A stretch of 36,774 nt of DNA from an uncultured Christensenella sp. (lineage in GTDB: Bacteria > Bacillota > Clostridia > Christensenellales > DTU072): positions 1 to 36,774 of the forward strand of contig CASDZI010000012.1 in assembly GCA_949285605.1 (NCBI GenBank). The letters run 5' to 3'. Every line of letters starts with the position of its first letter. The first letter of the stretch is position 1. Under the pieces are notes generated by a model, which worked only from the letters and a program-made list of their open reading frames with translations, did not search any database and was not told the origin of the DNA. Position numbers and translations under genes: made by a program. Shown here one piece after another: positions 6,470 through 15,180 of the stretch.

Positions 6470-7546
6470 ATGCACAGCGTTATAGTAAACGGAAAAAAAA
6501 TAATTGCGCAAGACGGCAGCCCTCTGAAGGAAATACTCGGCGACCTCGGTTTTACCTTTCCCTGCGGAGGCACGGGGCGGTGCGGAAAATGCAGAATAAC
6601 CTGCCCCGAGCTTGCCCCCACTTCTCTCGACGGAAAATTTCTTTCCCCCCGTCAGATCTCCGACGGGATACGGCTCGCCTGCGATAAGACCGTTACTCGT
6701 TCTTTGACCTTTTCCTGCGACCTTGCCGAAAAAACCGAGCCCGTAACGCAGTTAAAGGAATGTTCCCTCGCCGTAAGCGTCACCGACGAAGAAATAGACG
6801 TGGGGATAATGGGAGAGGAGCTTGCGGAAACCGTGACCGTCAGAAATTCCCTCGACCTATCCTCCCTCGCCGAAGATTACGAGAAAGATCCCTCTTCCTG
6901 CACCAACGCCCTCCGTGCCGCCATAGGCAAAACCGCCGTGGAGCTGTTCGAAAAATACGGCGCCGCCAAAGCGGCGGTAGTAGCCCTCGCCGCCAAGGAA
7001 ATTTACCTTAAGATCCTCGCCGGACAAAAGCTCGACGAGAAATTCGATTACGAAGCGGCGGAGTCGGGGAAAGACGTCTTCGGACTGCCGGGAGAAAGTC
7101 TGTATATCCTGCCGGGGAAAGGCGATTTTATCGGGGGAGAGATCTTCGCCGAAAGCATTCGTCTCAAGGAAAGAACTCTGCTTATAGACTGCGAAAAAAC
7201 CGTAACCTTCCTGCACCTCGACGAAAAAGACAACGTAGCGGCGTCGTTTTGGAATTTCGATTATTCCGACGAAATAGCCCCCCGTTGTTTCCGCGCGGCG
7301 GTAAAATACTTTACCGAGGACAAGCCCGCCCCGATTATCCGTCTTTGCGGCAGATATGCGCTTCAGGCGGAAAATTTCCTTGCGGATCTCCCTTTCAATA
7401 CGGCTTTCACGCAAAAATCTCTTTCCTCGGTGGCAGACGCCGCCCTTTCTTTCCGGGTGAGGAGCAAGTTGAACAGGGAAAGCGCCGCCACTTCCGTTTG
7501 CCGCCTCTACGACAACGAAACTTTCCAGCGCTCCCTGACCGAATAA
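6470..7546 (+). CDS. RACo-like protein: N-terminal 2Fe-2S ferredoxin domain plus degenerate ASKHA-type domain
   Basis: Residues 1-80 form a 2Fe-2S ferredoxin domain with ligands C32-x5-C38-x2-C41 and C71 (RLAC). The remainder aligns by eye with the C-terminal ASKHA (DUF4445) part of reductive activators of corrinoid proteins (RACo/RamA-like). It has a helical stretch ending VVALAAKEIYLKILAG where RACo has its vaGN..M.hLllG segment, and LPGKGDFIGGEIFAES where RACo has lPpigGfVGxDi.A. Known RACo proteins use ATP to drive one-electron reduction of Co(II) corrinoids. This one has 358 residues, against roughly 600 or more. The first phosphate-binding segment is gone, and the expected DIGTNGE motif is DCEKTVTF (about 239-246). 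ATP hydrolysis is therefore doubtful. Proximity to the cobalamin block suggests a corrinoid-related role, but no corrinoid methyltransferase is in the window. Confidence 0.7.
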   Translation: MHSVIVNGKKIIAQDGSPLKEILGDLGFTFPCGGTGRCGKCRITCPELAPTSLDGKFLSPRQISDGIRLACDKTVTRSLTFSCDLAEKTEPVTQLKECSLAVSVTDEEIDVGIMGEELAETVTVRNSLDLSSLAEDYEKDPSSCTNALRAAIGKTAVELFEKYGAAKAAVVALAAKEIYLKILAGQKLDEKFDYEAAESGKDVFGLPGESLYILPGKGDFIGGEIFAESIRLKERTLLIDCEKTVTFLHLDEKDNVAASFWNFDYSDEIAPRCFRAAVKYFTEDKPAPIIRLCGRYALQAENFLADLPFNTAFTQKSLSSVADAALSFRVRSKLNRESAATSVCRLYDNETFQRSLTE

Positions 7547-7571
7547 ACCGTTTTCTCGTCGATTTCCCTTT

Positions 7572-7598
7572 ATCCGCCCCGTCGGGGTGGATTTTTTT
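7572..7598 (+). terminator. Intrinsic terminator after the RACo-like gene
   Basis: Stem ATCCGCCCC / GGGGTGGAT (one G-T pair) with a GTC loop and a seven-T tail, 25 bases after the stop codon. Confidence 0.88.
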
Positions 7599-7685
7599 GT
7601 AAAATTATTTTTTCTGCCGCCGTATAACTTCCCCTTGCGGGGACAAAATAAGATTGTAAGCCGATACGGCTACAGGAGGAAAAAT

Positions 7686-7835
7686 ATGAAAAGCAGTATT
7701 GTTAAAACCGGAGAAAAACCCGGACGCGGTAAGTACAGCTGCACCAATTGCCACACGGTGATCAAACTGGACGAGAGCGACAAAATGCCCCCTTGTCCCA
7801 AGTGCACCAACAGCGAATTTACCAGAAGTAACTAA
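7686..7835 (+). CDS. Small zinc-ribbon protein
   Basis: A 49-residue protein with two CxxC knuckles (CTNC and CPKC) separated by an acidic hairpin, the layout of a rubredoxin-like zinc ribbon. The opening GEKPGRGKYSC and the PPCPKC ending match a family of short stand-alone zinc-ribbon proteins widespread in Bacteria. Their function is not established; binding to nucleic acid or a protein partner is only a guess. The start is fixed by a strong AGGAGG site 6 bases upstream; an extension back to 7587 would run through the preceding terminator region and is not credible. A strong terminator follows, so this is a monocistronic unit. Confidence 0.87.
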   Translation: MKSSIVKTGEKPGRGKYSCTNCHTVIKLDESDKMPPCPKCTNSEFTRSN

Positions 7836-7853
7836 CCGAAGTTAACGGAAACG

Positions 7854-7877
7854 CCCGGTCGTGAGACCGGGTTTTTT
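7854..7877 (+). terminator. Intrinsic terminator after the zinc-ribbon gene
   Basis: Perfect 7-bp stem CCCGGTC / GACCGGG with a GTGA loop and six T. It lies between two convergent genes; the minus-strand side lacks a T tract. Confidence 0.92.
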
Positions 7878-7902
7878 CGTATTTTATTTATGTAATTTTT
7901 AA

Positions 7903-9105
7903 TCAAGGAAATACGTTGTCTTTCTCTGCCGACGCTTTCTTGAGCAGCTTTTTGCCATTGCGGCTTTTGTATACGTTTCTACGGAGCTTTTCCTCCCCGA
8001 CCTTGACCCCGTTTTCGTAAAACTCCCTGTAACTTTCGCTTATCAGACCGTCCTTGGCTTCGACGGTTATCCTCTCCGTCTCCCCTTCCGCCCAGTCCGC
8101 TCCTTCGACGTATTCGGTCTCGTATTCGGCTCGGAGCGTTTGTACCGTTTCGCTCCGTAAGCGTATTTCCCGTTCGAGCGGCGCCCCGTAAACGGTGACG
8201 TATATCCTGCTTTCCGTCGTGCGACAATACAGATATACCGTGTGCTCCGAGTCGTTTTTCAAAACCAGATCGGTAGCCGAACTGACCATTGCGTCCAAAG
8301 ACGGCTCCACATAACTCACCGGCAAGGAATGCGCCGCCGCCCGTTCGAACCCCAGTCCGGCATAGAGCCAGGCGTCGAAAAGAGTGGTGCTGACCTGGCA
8401 CACTCCCCCTCCCACGCCTTCGGTAAAGACTCCGTCCAGAATGACTTTTGCCGGCAGATACCCCATTTCCGAAGTCCTCTCGCCCACCGTTGCGTTGAAG
8501 GATAGCTCCTCCCCCGGCTCCACCGCCAAGTCGTTCAACGCCGACGTCGCCAAGGAAATATTGTGTATTCTGTTGGCTCCGCTTCCCGCAAAGTCGGTGA
8601 AAAACTCCGCTCTTTTAACGGTATTCTTTTTCAGATTTTCCACGCTTCCGACGGGTTTCACGGGTTGAGTCTCAATGGTAAAAATCCTTTCTTTCCCGAA
8701 TCCGAGGAACAGCCTTTCATATATCTTTTCCCTGTCGGTTTTCCGCCCGTCCTTGCCTTCGTAATAAGTAAACGCTCCGTTCCTTATCTCCGCCCTCGGC
8801 TCCTCGCTCTCTTCGTCCAAACCGTCCGCAACAATATTTATATCGTTGTATAAGTCCTCGTTAAGGCTCCTTAACGCTTCGCCGTAGTTACCCGAATATT
8901 CTTTTTCACAATATTTGTTTCTGTCGTTCCCGTAAAGAAAAAATATCTTCAACAAAATTTTTCCGTCGGGAGAATAACCTGCGGAAAGCACCTGTTCGGC
9001 GCCGTATTCCACCGTTACGTTCCTCTCTTTTTTGGCGGCGGAACCCGTAACCGCCAGCATCGCCAGCACGGCGACGATAAAAAGACACGCCGATATTTTT
9101 TTCAT
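7903..9105 (-). CDS. VanW family protein with C-terminal G5 domain, secreted
   Basis: This 400-residue protein has an N-terminal signal peptide (about 1-24, ending TGSAA). A poorly conserved N-terminal region is followed by the VanW domain (about 165-295) with hallmark features: the SLATSALNDLAVEPGEELSFN entry, GGGVCQVSTTLF with its conserved cysteine, and the following HSLPVSYVEP. A G5 domain follows (about 300-375). VanW was named from glycopeptide resistance clusters, but stand-alone VanW/G5 proteins are common in Clostridia and are thought to act at the cell wall; G5 domains bind wall sugars or zinc. No other van gene is nearby, so this is not evidence of vancomycin resistance. It is the only minus-strand gene in the left half. 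Its start has an excellent GGGAGGA ribosome binding site. Confidence 0.88.
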   Translation of the reverse strand: MKKISACLFIVAVLAMLAVTGSAAKKERNVTVEYGAEQVLSAGYSPDGKILLKIFFLYGNDRNKYCEKEYSGNYGEALRSLNEDLYNDINIVADGLDEESEEPRAEIRNGAFTYYEGKDGRKTDREKIYERLFLGFGKERIFTIETQPVKPVGSVENLKKNTVKRAEFFTDFAGSGANRIHNISLATSALNDLAVEPGEELSFNATVGERTSEMGYLPAKVILDGVFTEGVGGGVCQVSTTLFDAWLYAGLGFERAAAHSLPVSYVEPSLDAMVSSATDLVLKNDSEHTVYLYCRTTESRIYVTVYGAPLEREIRLRSETVQTLRAEYETEYVEGADWAEGETERITVEAKDGLISESYREFYENGVKVGEEKLRRNVYKSRNGKKLLKKASAEKDNVFP

Positions 9106-9178
9106 ATATCCTCCCGTTTTAGTATGAAACCCGCCAAATTGCTTATTCGCATTTTTTTACCGAAAAAATTATATTTTA

Positions 9179-9210
9179 TTGACTTACGGAGGATTTTGAT
9201 TTAATATAAT
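9179..9210 (+). promoter_or_regulatory. Promoter of the YegP-repeat membrane protein
   Basis: TTGACT (9179-9184) is followed by an AT-rich run containing TAATAT (9202, 17-base spacing) and TATAAT (9205, 20-base spacing). Either could be the -10; the region is clearly promoter-like. Confidence 0.5.
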
Positions 9211-9240
9211 AATAATATATTTTTGGGAGTAAATGCGAAT

Positions 9241-10818
9241 ATGGAAGCCATCAAAAACTTTTTGACCAAAGAAACCGCCATAACCGACAGCTTTTCCGTC
9301 CAGACCTGGATGTTTATCGCCCTTGCGGTAGCAATAGTCCTGATCGTTCTTATCGTGGTCAGTGCCGTCAAGAACAGCAAGTCGTCGGGCGACAAGCGGA
9401 CCGCCGCTCCTTCCGAGCCGGAAAATAAGGAAATATATATCCCCGAAGAGGAAACCGATGAAACTTCCGCCGAAAACGCCGATGCGGAAGCCGATTCTTC
9501 CGAGAACGCCGACGTCGCCGCTCCTTCCGCCGCCGAAACCGAAAACACCGCAGAAGAGGAAGCCGCAGAAGAAACCGCAGAAGAGGAAGCTGCGGAAGAA
9601 ACCGTAGAAGCCGCCGAAACCGAAAATTCCGCAGAAGAAACCGCAGAAGCTGCCGAAGCCGTAGAAGAAGAAACGCAAGCTGCCGAAGCCGAAGAGGTCG
9701 CCGCTGCCGAAGTCGAAGAAGAAAAAGCCGTCGAGACGACGGAAGCAACGGCTGTTCCCGAGGAAGAAAAGGAAGCGGTTTTCGAGGAAAAAGCCGAGAC
9801 GAGCGAAGCATTTTCCGAAGAAAAACCTCTCGCCGCCAAACCCAAGACCCGCAATTACGCAAAGAAAGCGGAAAAATCCGAAAAAGTCGCAGAAAGCAAA
9901 AAACCCGAAGCGGAAACGTCCGCAAAAAGCGAAAATGCAAAACCCAACCAAACCTTAGAAGACAAAAGCGAGGACGAAGAAATGAAACTTTCCAAGAAAA
10001 AAGAAACCAAACCCGAACCCAAGGCCAAAGCCAAGGCCGCCAAACCCGCCGTTAAGGAAGAGGAAAAGAAAGTCGCCGTAGGCAAATTTGAAATTTGCAA
10101 CTCCGTGGGCGGATACCGTTATATGCTTCTTGCCAACAACGGACAACTGCTTTACGAAAGCCGCGATTACAAATCCGCAGACGGTTGCAAGGAAGCGGTG
10201 GGCAAATTCGTGAACGCCGTGGAAAAGGGCGAGTTCAAGGTCCGTGCCGATAAATTCGGGCTTTACAAATTCAACCTCAAAAGCCCCACCAGCAGTAACG
10301 TTATCTATGTGGGCGAGTCCTACACCACCAGGAAAGCCTGCCTGAGCGTGGTGGAAAGCGTGAAGCGTTTCGCACCCGTTTCGCCCGTGGTGGACATCAC
10401 CCAAGCCGATTACGTCGCAGACGCCGAAATTTTCGATATTCCCGAAGATATCCGCAAGGCCGTGGAGAGCGGAACGGGTGCCGTGGGCAAATGGGAAATA
10501 GCCCTTTCCGAACCCGAGAACGAAAAATCCCCTTACGTTTACCTTCTGTTCGCCAACAACGGTCAGCTCCTCTACGAGAGTCGGGAATACAAGACCGAGG
10601 ACAGTTGCCGTAGCGGTATAGACACCTTCGTAAAGACCTTGTCCGAGGGCGTATTCATCATCGACAAGGACAAATTCGGCAGGTTCAAATTCATTTTACG
10701 CAGCCGCAGGGCGGGCAGCCAGGTGGAATACGTCGGGCAGAATTATCAGGACAGACCTTCCTGTATCAACAGCGCCGTAAGCGTATTCAAATTCGGACTC
10801 CTCACCAAAGCCGAATAA
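9241..10818 (+). CDS. Membrane-anchored protein with long acidic linker and two YegP/DUF1508 domains
   Basis: The 525-residue product has three parts. A single membrane helix (about 22-42) follows a short N-terminus. A ~230-residue low-complexity stretch rich in Glu and Ala turns Lys-rich after residue ~220. Two C-terminal DUF1508 (YegP-type) domains span about 280-390 and 416-525. Each contains two of the beta-beta-beta-alpha repeats, recognised by FEICNSVGGYRYMLLANNGQ and the parallel YVYLLFANNGQLLYESREYK. DUF1508 proteins are usually small soluble proteins of unknown function; a tandem pair on a membrane tether is unusual. The orientation of the tether is not certain. I chose ATG 9241 because a GGGAG site lies 11 bases before it; a TTG at 9223 is in frame but overlaps that site. 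The linker DNA is built of imprecise GAAGAA/GCCGAA repeats and creates long antisense frames that are not genes. Confidence 0.85.
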   Translation: MEAIKNFLTKETAITDSFSVQTWMFIALAVAIVLIVLIVVSAVKNSKSSGDKRTAAPSEPENKEIYIPEEETDETSAENADAEADSSENADVAAPSAAETENTAEEEAAEETAEEEAAEETVEAAETENSAEETAEAAEAVEEETQAAEAEEVAAAEVEEEKAVETTEATAVPEEEKEAVFEEKAETSEAFSEEKPLAAKPKTRNYAKKAEKSEKVAESKKPEAETSAKSENAKPNQTLEDKSEDEEMKLSKKKETKPEPKAKAKAAKPAVKEEEKKVAVGKFEICNSVGGYRYMLLANNGQLLYESRDYKSADGCKEAVGKFVNAVEKGEFKVRADKFGLYKFNLKSPTSSNVIYVGESYTTRKACLSVVESVKRFAPVSPVVDITQADYVADAEIFDIPEDIRKAVESGTGAVGKWEIALSEPENEKSPYVYLLFANNGQLLYESREYKTEDSCRSGIDTFVKTLSEGVFIIDKDKFGRFKFILRSRRAGSQVEYVGQNYQDRPSCINSAVSVFKFGLLTKAE

Positions 10819-10841
10819 AAATTAAAAACTCTGTTTTTACG

Positions 10842-10866
10842 GCACGCCGCAAGGCGTGCTTTTTTT
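10842..10866 (+). terminator. Intrinsic terminator after the YegP-repeat gene
   Basis: Perfect 7-bp stem GCACGCC / GGCGTGC with a GCAA tetraloop and seven T. Confidence 0.93.
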
Positions 10867-10910
10867 CGACAAAACCGTCCCGTCCTTTCCTTTGTTACCC
10901 TAAAATACTG

Positions 10911-10939
10911 TTGTAAAAGTTTATTATTTAGTTTATAAT
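10911..10939 (+). promoter_or_regulatory. Promoter of the M16 peptidase-ftsK-rimO-cinA-recA run
   Basis: TTGTAA (10911-10916), a 17-base spacer and perfect TATAAT (10934-10939). No terminator is visible between here and the end of recA, so it may drive all five genes. Confidence 0.72.
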
Positions 10940-10978
10940 AATAAAATAGCGGTGCGACCGCTTTACGGAGAAATGTTT

Positions 10979-12244
10979 ATGGCGGAAATTATCAGACTCG
11001 ACAACGGATTGCGGATATTCTACAAACACCACCCTTCCAGCAAGGCGTTCGCTCTGGGCGTTTTCGTGGGTGCGGGCAGCGCATACGAAACTCCCTCCGA
11101 AGCCGGGATCGCTCATTTCATCGAACATATGGTTTTCAAAGGCACGACTACCCGTTCGGCTTTCGACATCGCCAACGAAGCCGACAGCTGCGGTATCACC
11201 ATGAACGCCTATACCAGCCGTTTCTTTACCGCTTTCTATACCATAGGTCTTGCCGAATACGCCGACAAGTGCGCCTCGCTCCTTTCGGATATTTATTTCC
11301 ACCCCACTCACACCGAGGACAACATTCTCAAGGAAAAAGGCGTGGTGTGCGAGGAGATCAATATGTACGAAGACGACGGCGAGGACGTCTGTCTGGAAAA
11401 CCTGATCAAAACCCATTACGGACTCACCTCCCTCAGCCGTCCCATTCTCGGCACGGCAAAAAGCGTCAAAAGTTTGGATGCGGACAAAATCAGAGCTTTC
11501 ACCGCCAAATTTTACCGTCCCGAAAACACCTGTGTGGCGGTCGTAGGCGATATTTCCGCAGCCGACGCCGTGGCGTTGACGGAAAAATACTTCCGTTTTT
11601 CCGTCGGCAAAACCCCCTTCGTACGTCCCGTGGTGCCGACTTTTGCGCCGCAGGCTTCTTTCCGTAAAAAGATCAAATCCGTCGAACAGTCCTGCGTGGG
11701 AATCTCCTTCCCTTCTTTCCCCTATAACCATCCGCTCAGATACGTTCCGATGATCGTTTCCAACGTCCTCGGCGGAGGTATGAGCAGCCGTCTTTTCCAG
11801 GAGATCCGTGAAAAAGCCGGGCTGGTATACGAGATTTACGCCACCAACAACCAGTATTCCGACAACGCTTATTTCGTAATTTATTTCGCTACCGCCCCCT
11901 CTCAGGTGACCACCGCCTTGACCAAAACGAGAGACTGCCTCCGGCAAGTCCTCGCCGAAGGGATCACCGAAGCCGAGTTCGACAAGGCTCTGGCTCAGTT
12001 GAAAACGGGCGTGGCTCTCGGCAGCGAAAGCGCCTCGGAAATTATGAGAATGGGAGGAAAATTCGCCCTCTCCGACGAGATCGTCACCCACGAAACGCTT
12101 TTGGAAGAATTTTCCCGTCTCGACTTGGCGACGGTAAACGGCGCCCTGAAAGAAATACTCGACTTCTCCAAGGCGTCTTTAAGTTACGTCGGCAAGAAAA
12201 ATCCCGACGATCTGTTTTCTTTGTTTAAGGAAGGCACGTTATGA
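10979..12244 (+). CDS. M16 family zinc metallopeptidase (processing-peptidase-like)
   Basis: A 421-residue insulinase/pitrilysin-family peptidase of the single-chain bacterial type (YmxG/MlpA-like). The inverted zinc motif HFIEH (H46, E49, H50) is intact and the third ligand is a Glu at about 125-126 in VVCEEINMYEDD, the spacing expected for HxxEH-x76-E. The second, structural M16 domain follows, with GGGMSSRLFQEIREKAGLVY near residue 265. Its physiological substrate is unknown. The start at 10979 is preferred over the ATG at 10973 because the GGAG site then sits 8 rather than 2 bases away. Its stop overlaps the ftsK start in an ATGA, so the two genes are translationally coupled. M16 genes are common neighbours of dut, ftsK or dapG in Bacillota. 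Confidence 0.9.
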   Translation: MAEIIRLDNGLRIFYKHHPSSKAFALGVFVGAGSAYETPSEAGIAHFIEHMVFKGTTTRSAFDIANEADSCGITMNAYTSRFFTAFYTIGLAEYADKCASLLSDIYFHPTHTEDNILKEKGVVCEEINMYEDDGEDVCLENLIKTHYGLTSLSRPILGTAKSVKSLDADKIRAFTAKFYRPENTCVAVVGDISAADAVALTEKYFRFSVGKTPFVRPVVPTFAPQASFRKKIKSVEQSCVGISFPSFPYNHPLRYVPMIVSNVLGGGMSSRLFQEIREKAGLVYEIYATNNQYSDNAYFVIYFATAPSQVTTALTKTRDCLRQVLAEGITEAEFDKALAQLKTGVALGSESASEIMRMGGKFALSDEIVTHETLLEEFSRLDLATVNGALKEILDFSKASLSYVGKKNPDDLFSLFKEGTL

Positions 12245-15150
12245 AAAATTTTATTAAAAACAATAAACTTCTCACCGCTTTTGCGGCGGTTCTGATAATT
12301 TTTACCGTTCTGTTGTGTATCCCCGCCACCATAAAGGTTTTTGCCGGAGTATTCGGATACATAGTTTACCTCTATCTTGCGTTGGGGTACGTCTCCCTGG
12401 CGCTCCGAATAAAAAAAGTGCGTTTCCACGTCTCTAAATCGAGATTCGTGCTGTTTTTGCTGACTTTTCTGTTTGCGGTGCTGACTTTGCACGTCGGAAT
12501 TGCCGGGAAAACTCTTACCGAAGGCGGTTTCGGCTCCTATGTGGGCGGCTCCTACGATACCGCCACGGTGGGCGGCGTTCTGTTCAGTCTCATAAGTCTG
12601 CCCGTGGTTTTGCCCTGTAAATATGTGGCGTCGGTGATCATCTTCTTCGTGCTGACCGCTCTGTGCGGCTTCCTGGTGATCTTCCCCCACGTCTTCGAGC
12701 GTACCTCGCGAAAAACCAAGCCTTCCACCGTGATCGAAAGCGCCGAAGGGGAAGCGGAAACGCTGAAGGTACATACTCTGCCCGAGGAAAAGGACGTTTT
12801 CGCCGTTCCCGAGAAAAAAGAACCCGACCTCGAAGTTTTGCCCGAGACCCTGCCCTCCCCCGAACCCGAGGACAAACGGGCGGCTGCGAGGAAACTCTTG
12901 TTCGGAACGGAGGAAGTCCGGAAGCCGACTTTCGCTCGCACGGTAAAAAATACTCCTTCCGCTGCGTCCGTCGGTAATTCCGGCGAAAATCCTCTCAAGG
13001 AAAAATCCGAAAAAAATCCCTTCGATCTGACCAGCGGACTGGGCGGTTATTTCAATCCGCCCCCCGTCGAAACTTACACCAACGAGCATCGGGAAGAAAC
13101 CAGAAAAAAAGCCAGGGAAGTGCTTTTCGGTCAAAGGGAAAATCCCCTCCCCCAACACTTTTCCGCACCGGTACAGTCTCGGGACAACGAACCGGATTTC
13201 AGCGAACCCACCTTGGGCGAAGCTCTCGATTCCTCTATGAAAGTCAATCCCTATTTCCCCTCCTCCACGCTTTACGAGAGCCGTGAAGAGGAAAAAGAAG
13301 AGGAAAAAGCGCCTTTTTCGCCCTATATCCCCGAATCCGTCGCAGAGACGACCCGACCGACCGACGACGAAACCGTTGAAAGGGAAGATCCCGACGATTT
13401 TCCCACCGTCGCAAACGACTCTTTCGTCGCCGCAGTGCGTTCTTCCGCCGCTTATGACGGACCCGCTCCGCTTCGTTACGACGAACCCGTAACCCCTAAA
13501 CCGGTTCCCGTGCGACCCGAACCTGTCCTCGAACAGCCGAAGCCCGCCGTCCCCGAACCTAAAAAGGTTGCGGAACCCGCAGTTGCGGAGGAGATTAAAC
13601 CCGCAGAACCCAAAAAAACGGAGATTAAACCGCCCAAGGTAATAAAACCTTACGTTGCGCCGAAGTTGAGCACTTTCGTGGATCACGTGGAACCGAAGTT
13701 CTCTCCCTATGTGGAAAACTACGCCGAACTCAAGGAAGTTTTCGAAGTCAAACTCAAAAACTTCAACATAGACGTCACCCTTATCGACGTGGTAAAGGGT
13801 CCGACGATAACTTTCTGTATCCTCGACCTCAGCGAAAAATGCCCTATAAGCAAAGTTTTCGCCATAAAACAGGATATTTCCCGTCTGCTAAAAACCGGCA
13901 CCACGGGGGATATAAACATCGTGCCGAAAATCCCGAACAGTTCCTATTTCGGGATAGAGATCCCCAACGCCGTCAAGGGCATAGTCAGTTTCAAGGAAGT
14001 GCTGGCAAGTCCCGATTACGCCAACGCCAAAGGCGACCTCGTCCTTGCGTTGGGCAAGACCAACGCAGGTAAAATGGTCATCGACGACCTCGCCGACATG
14101 CCCCACGCCTTGATAGCGGGCAGTACGGGAAGCGGTAAAAGCGTTTGCATAAACGCAATTTTGGCAAGTTTATTGTACCGCTACTCCCCGGAGGAACTCA
14201 AACTTATCCTCATCGACTTGAAAATCGTGGAAATGGCAAACTTCGCAGGGCTGCCGCATATGCTGTTCAAGAACCCCCTCAACGAGATTCCCGAGGTCAT
14301 AAACGCCCTTAAATGGCTGAAAGAGGAGACCTTCCGCAGGTTCAACACCTTTAAGCCCCTGCACGTCCGCAACATCAAGGAATATAACGCCAAAGTGGAC
14401 AAGTCCGAACGTATGCCGAGGATCGTGATCATCATAGACGAAGCCAGCGAACTGATGACCGACCCCAACGGCCGCAAAACGCTGGAAAGCACTTTGTCCA
14501 GTCTGGCAAGGGTTGCCCGTGCGGCGGGCGTACATATGATATTCGCCACGCAGAACCCGGTCAAGGAAGTCATTACCAACGAGATTCAGAACAACCTCAA
14601 CACCAAAATAGCTTTCGCCGTTGGCGACTACGTCCACAGTATGGTCATCTTCAAAGCTCCCGGCGCCGAAAAACTGTTGGGAAAGGGCGATATGATCATA
14701 AAGAAGGGCAGCATAATGCAAAGAGCGCAATGCGCCTTCGTTTCCACCGACGAGATCGAGGATATGGTGGACTACATCAAGCAAAACAACGATATAGACT
14801 TCGACGACGATATGATAGACCGTATCCTGCACGGCAGCAAGGAGGAAATAGCCCCCGCTCCCGAAGTCAAGCCCGCCGCTTCTCTCCCCGAAAAGAAAGA
14901 CTTCGACAACGACGAAAACTTCCAGCTTCTCGTCAAAGAGGCGTTACGGATCTTCGTGGAGACCGAAAAGGTGTCGGGAACCTATATCCAAAGACGGTTT
15001 TCCAAGGGTTACAACACCATCGCAAACGTAATGGACTACCTGGAAGAAAAAGGTTACATCAGCGCCCAGGTCAACAACAAACGGCGACTGCTGATCACCA
15101 AAGAGGAGTTCTATAACCTCTACCCCGACGAAAAACCCGAGGGTGAATAA
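12241..15150 (+). CDS. ftsK: DNA translocase FtsK/SpoIIIE
   Basis: A septum-anchored, ATP-driven pump that moves chromosome DNA during division (or into the forespore if the organism sporulates). The 969 residues comprise about four membrane helices (to ~155), a long charged Pro/Glu/Lys-rich linker (~155-490), then the alpha/beta motor. Walker A is AGSTGSGKS (about 626-634) and Walker B is IVIIIDEASELM. The gamma winged helix (~900-955) contains SKGYNTIANVMDYLEEKGYI, corresponding to the DNA-sequence-reading domain. The motor departs from the usual wording in places: IDLKIVEM replaces IDPKxVEL, and QNPVKEVIT replaces QRPSVDVIT. This may be a lineage trait. The gamma domain suggests that polar recognition sites (KOPS/SRS) exist in this genome. 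It overlaps the preceding peptidase gene by 4 bases. Confidence 0.93.
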   Translation: MKNFIKNNKLLTAFAAVLIIFTVLLCIPATIKVFAGVFGYIVYLYLALGYVSLALRIKKVRFHVSKSRFVLFLLTFLFAVLTLHVGIAGKTLTEGGFGSYVGGSYDTATVGGVLFSLISLPVVLPCKYVASVIIFFVLTALCGFLVIFPHVFERTSRKTKPSTVIESAEGEAETLKVHTLPEEKDVFAVPEKKEPDLEVLPETLPSPEPEDKRAAARKLLFGTEEVRKPTFARTVKNTPSAASVGNSGENPLKEKSEKNPFDLTSGLGGYFNPPPVETYTNEHREETRKKAREVLFGQRENPLPQHFSAPVQSRDNEPDFSEPTLGEALDSSMKVNPYFPSSTLYESREEEKEEEKAPFSPYIPESVAETTRPTDDETVEREDPDDFPTVANDSFVAAVRSSAAYDGPAPLRYDEPVTPKPVPVRPEPVLEQPKPAVPEPKKVAEPAVAEEIKPAEPKKTEIKPPKVIKPYVAPKLSTFVDHVEPKFSPYVENYAELKEVFEVKLKNFNIDVTLIDVVKGPTITFCILDLSEKCPISKVFAIKQDISRLLKTGTTGDINIVPKIPNSSYFGIEIPNAVKGIVSFKEVLASPDYANAKGDLVLALGKTNAGKMVIDDLADMPHALIAGSTGSGKSVCINAILASLLYRYSPEELKLILIDLKIVEMANFAGLPHMLFKNPLNEIPEVINALKWLKEETFRRFNTFKPLHVRNIKEYNAKVDKSERMPRIVIIIDEASELMTDPNGRKTLESTLSSLARVARAAGVHMIFATQNPVKEVITNEIQNNLNTKIAFAVGDYVHSMVIFKAPGAEKLLGKGDMIIKKGSIMQRAQCAFVSTDEIEDMVDYIKQNNDIDFDDDMIDRILHGSKEEIAPAPEVKPAASLPEKKDFDNDENFQLLVKEALRIFVETEKVSGTYIQRRFSKGYNTIANVMDYLEEKGYISAQVNNKRRLLITKEEFYNLYPDEKPEGE

Positions 15151-15180
15151 CGATTTTGATTTACTGCGGAGAAATTGCCG

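Noticed and set aside
7903..9105. Vancomycin resistance based on the VanW domain
   Set aside because: No VanA/B ligase, VanX, VanH or VanRS gene is nearby, and VanW/G5 proteins are common in Clostridia without resistance.
9184..9951. Phe/Gly-rich and Ser/Ala-rich minus-strand frames opposite the YegP-repeat gene
   Set aside because: They are the reverse reading of the GAA/GCC-rich linker repeats and have no ribosome binding site; the repetitive look is inherited from the real gene.
12184..13686. A 500-residue minus-strand frame opposite the ftsK linker
   Set aside because: Antisense shadow of the low-complexity FtsK linker; no start signal and no motif.
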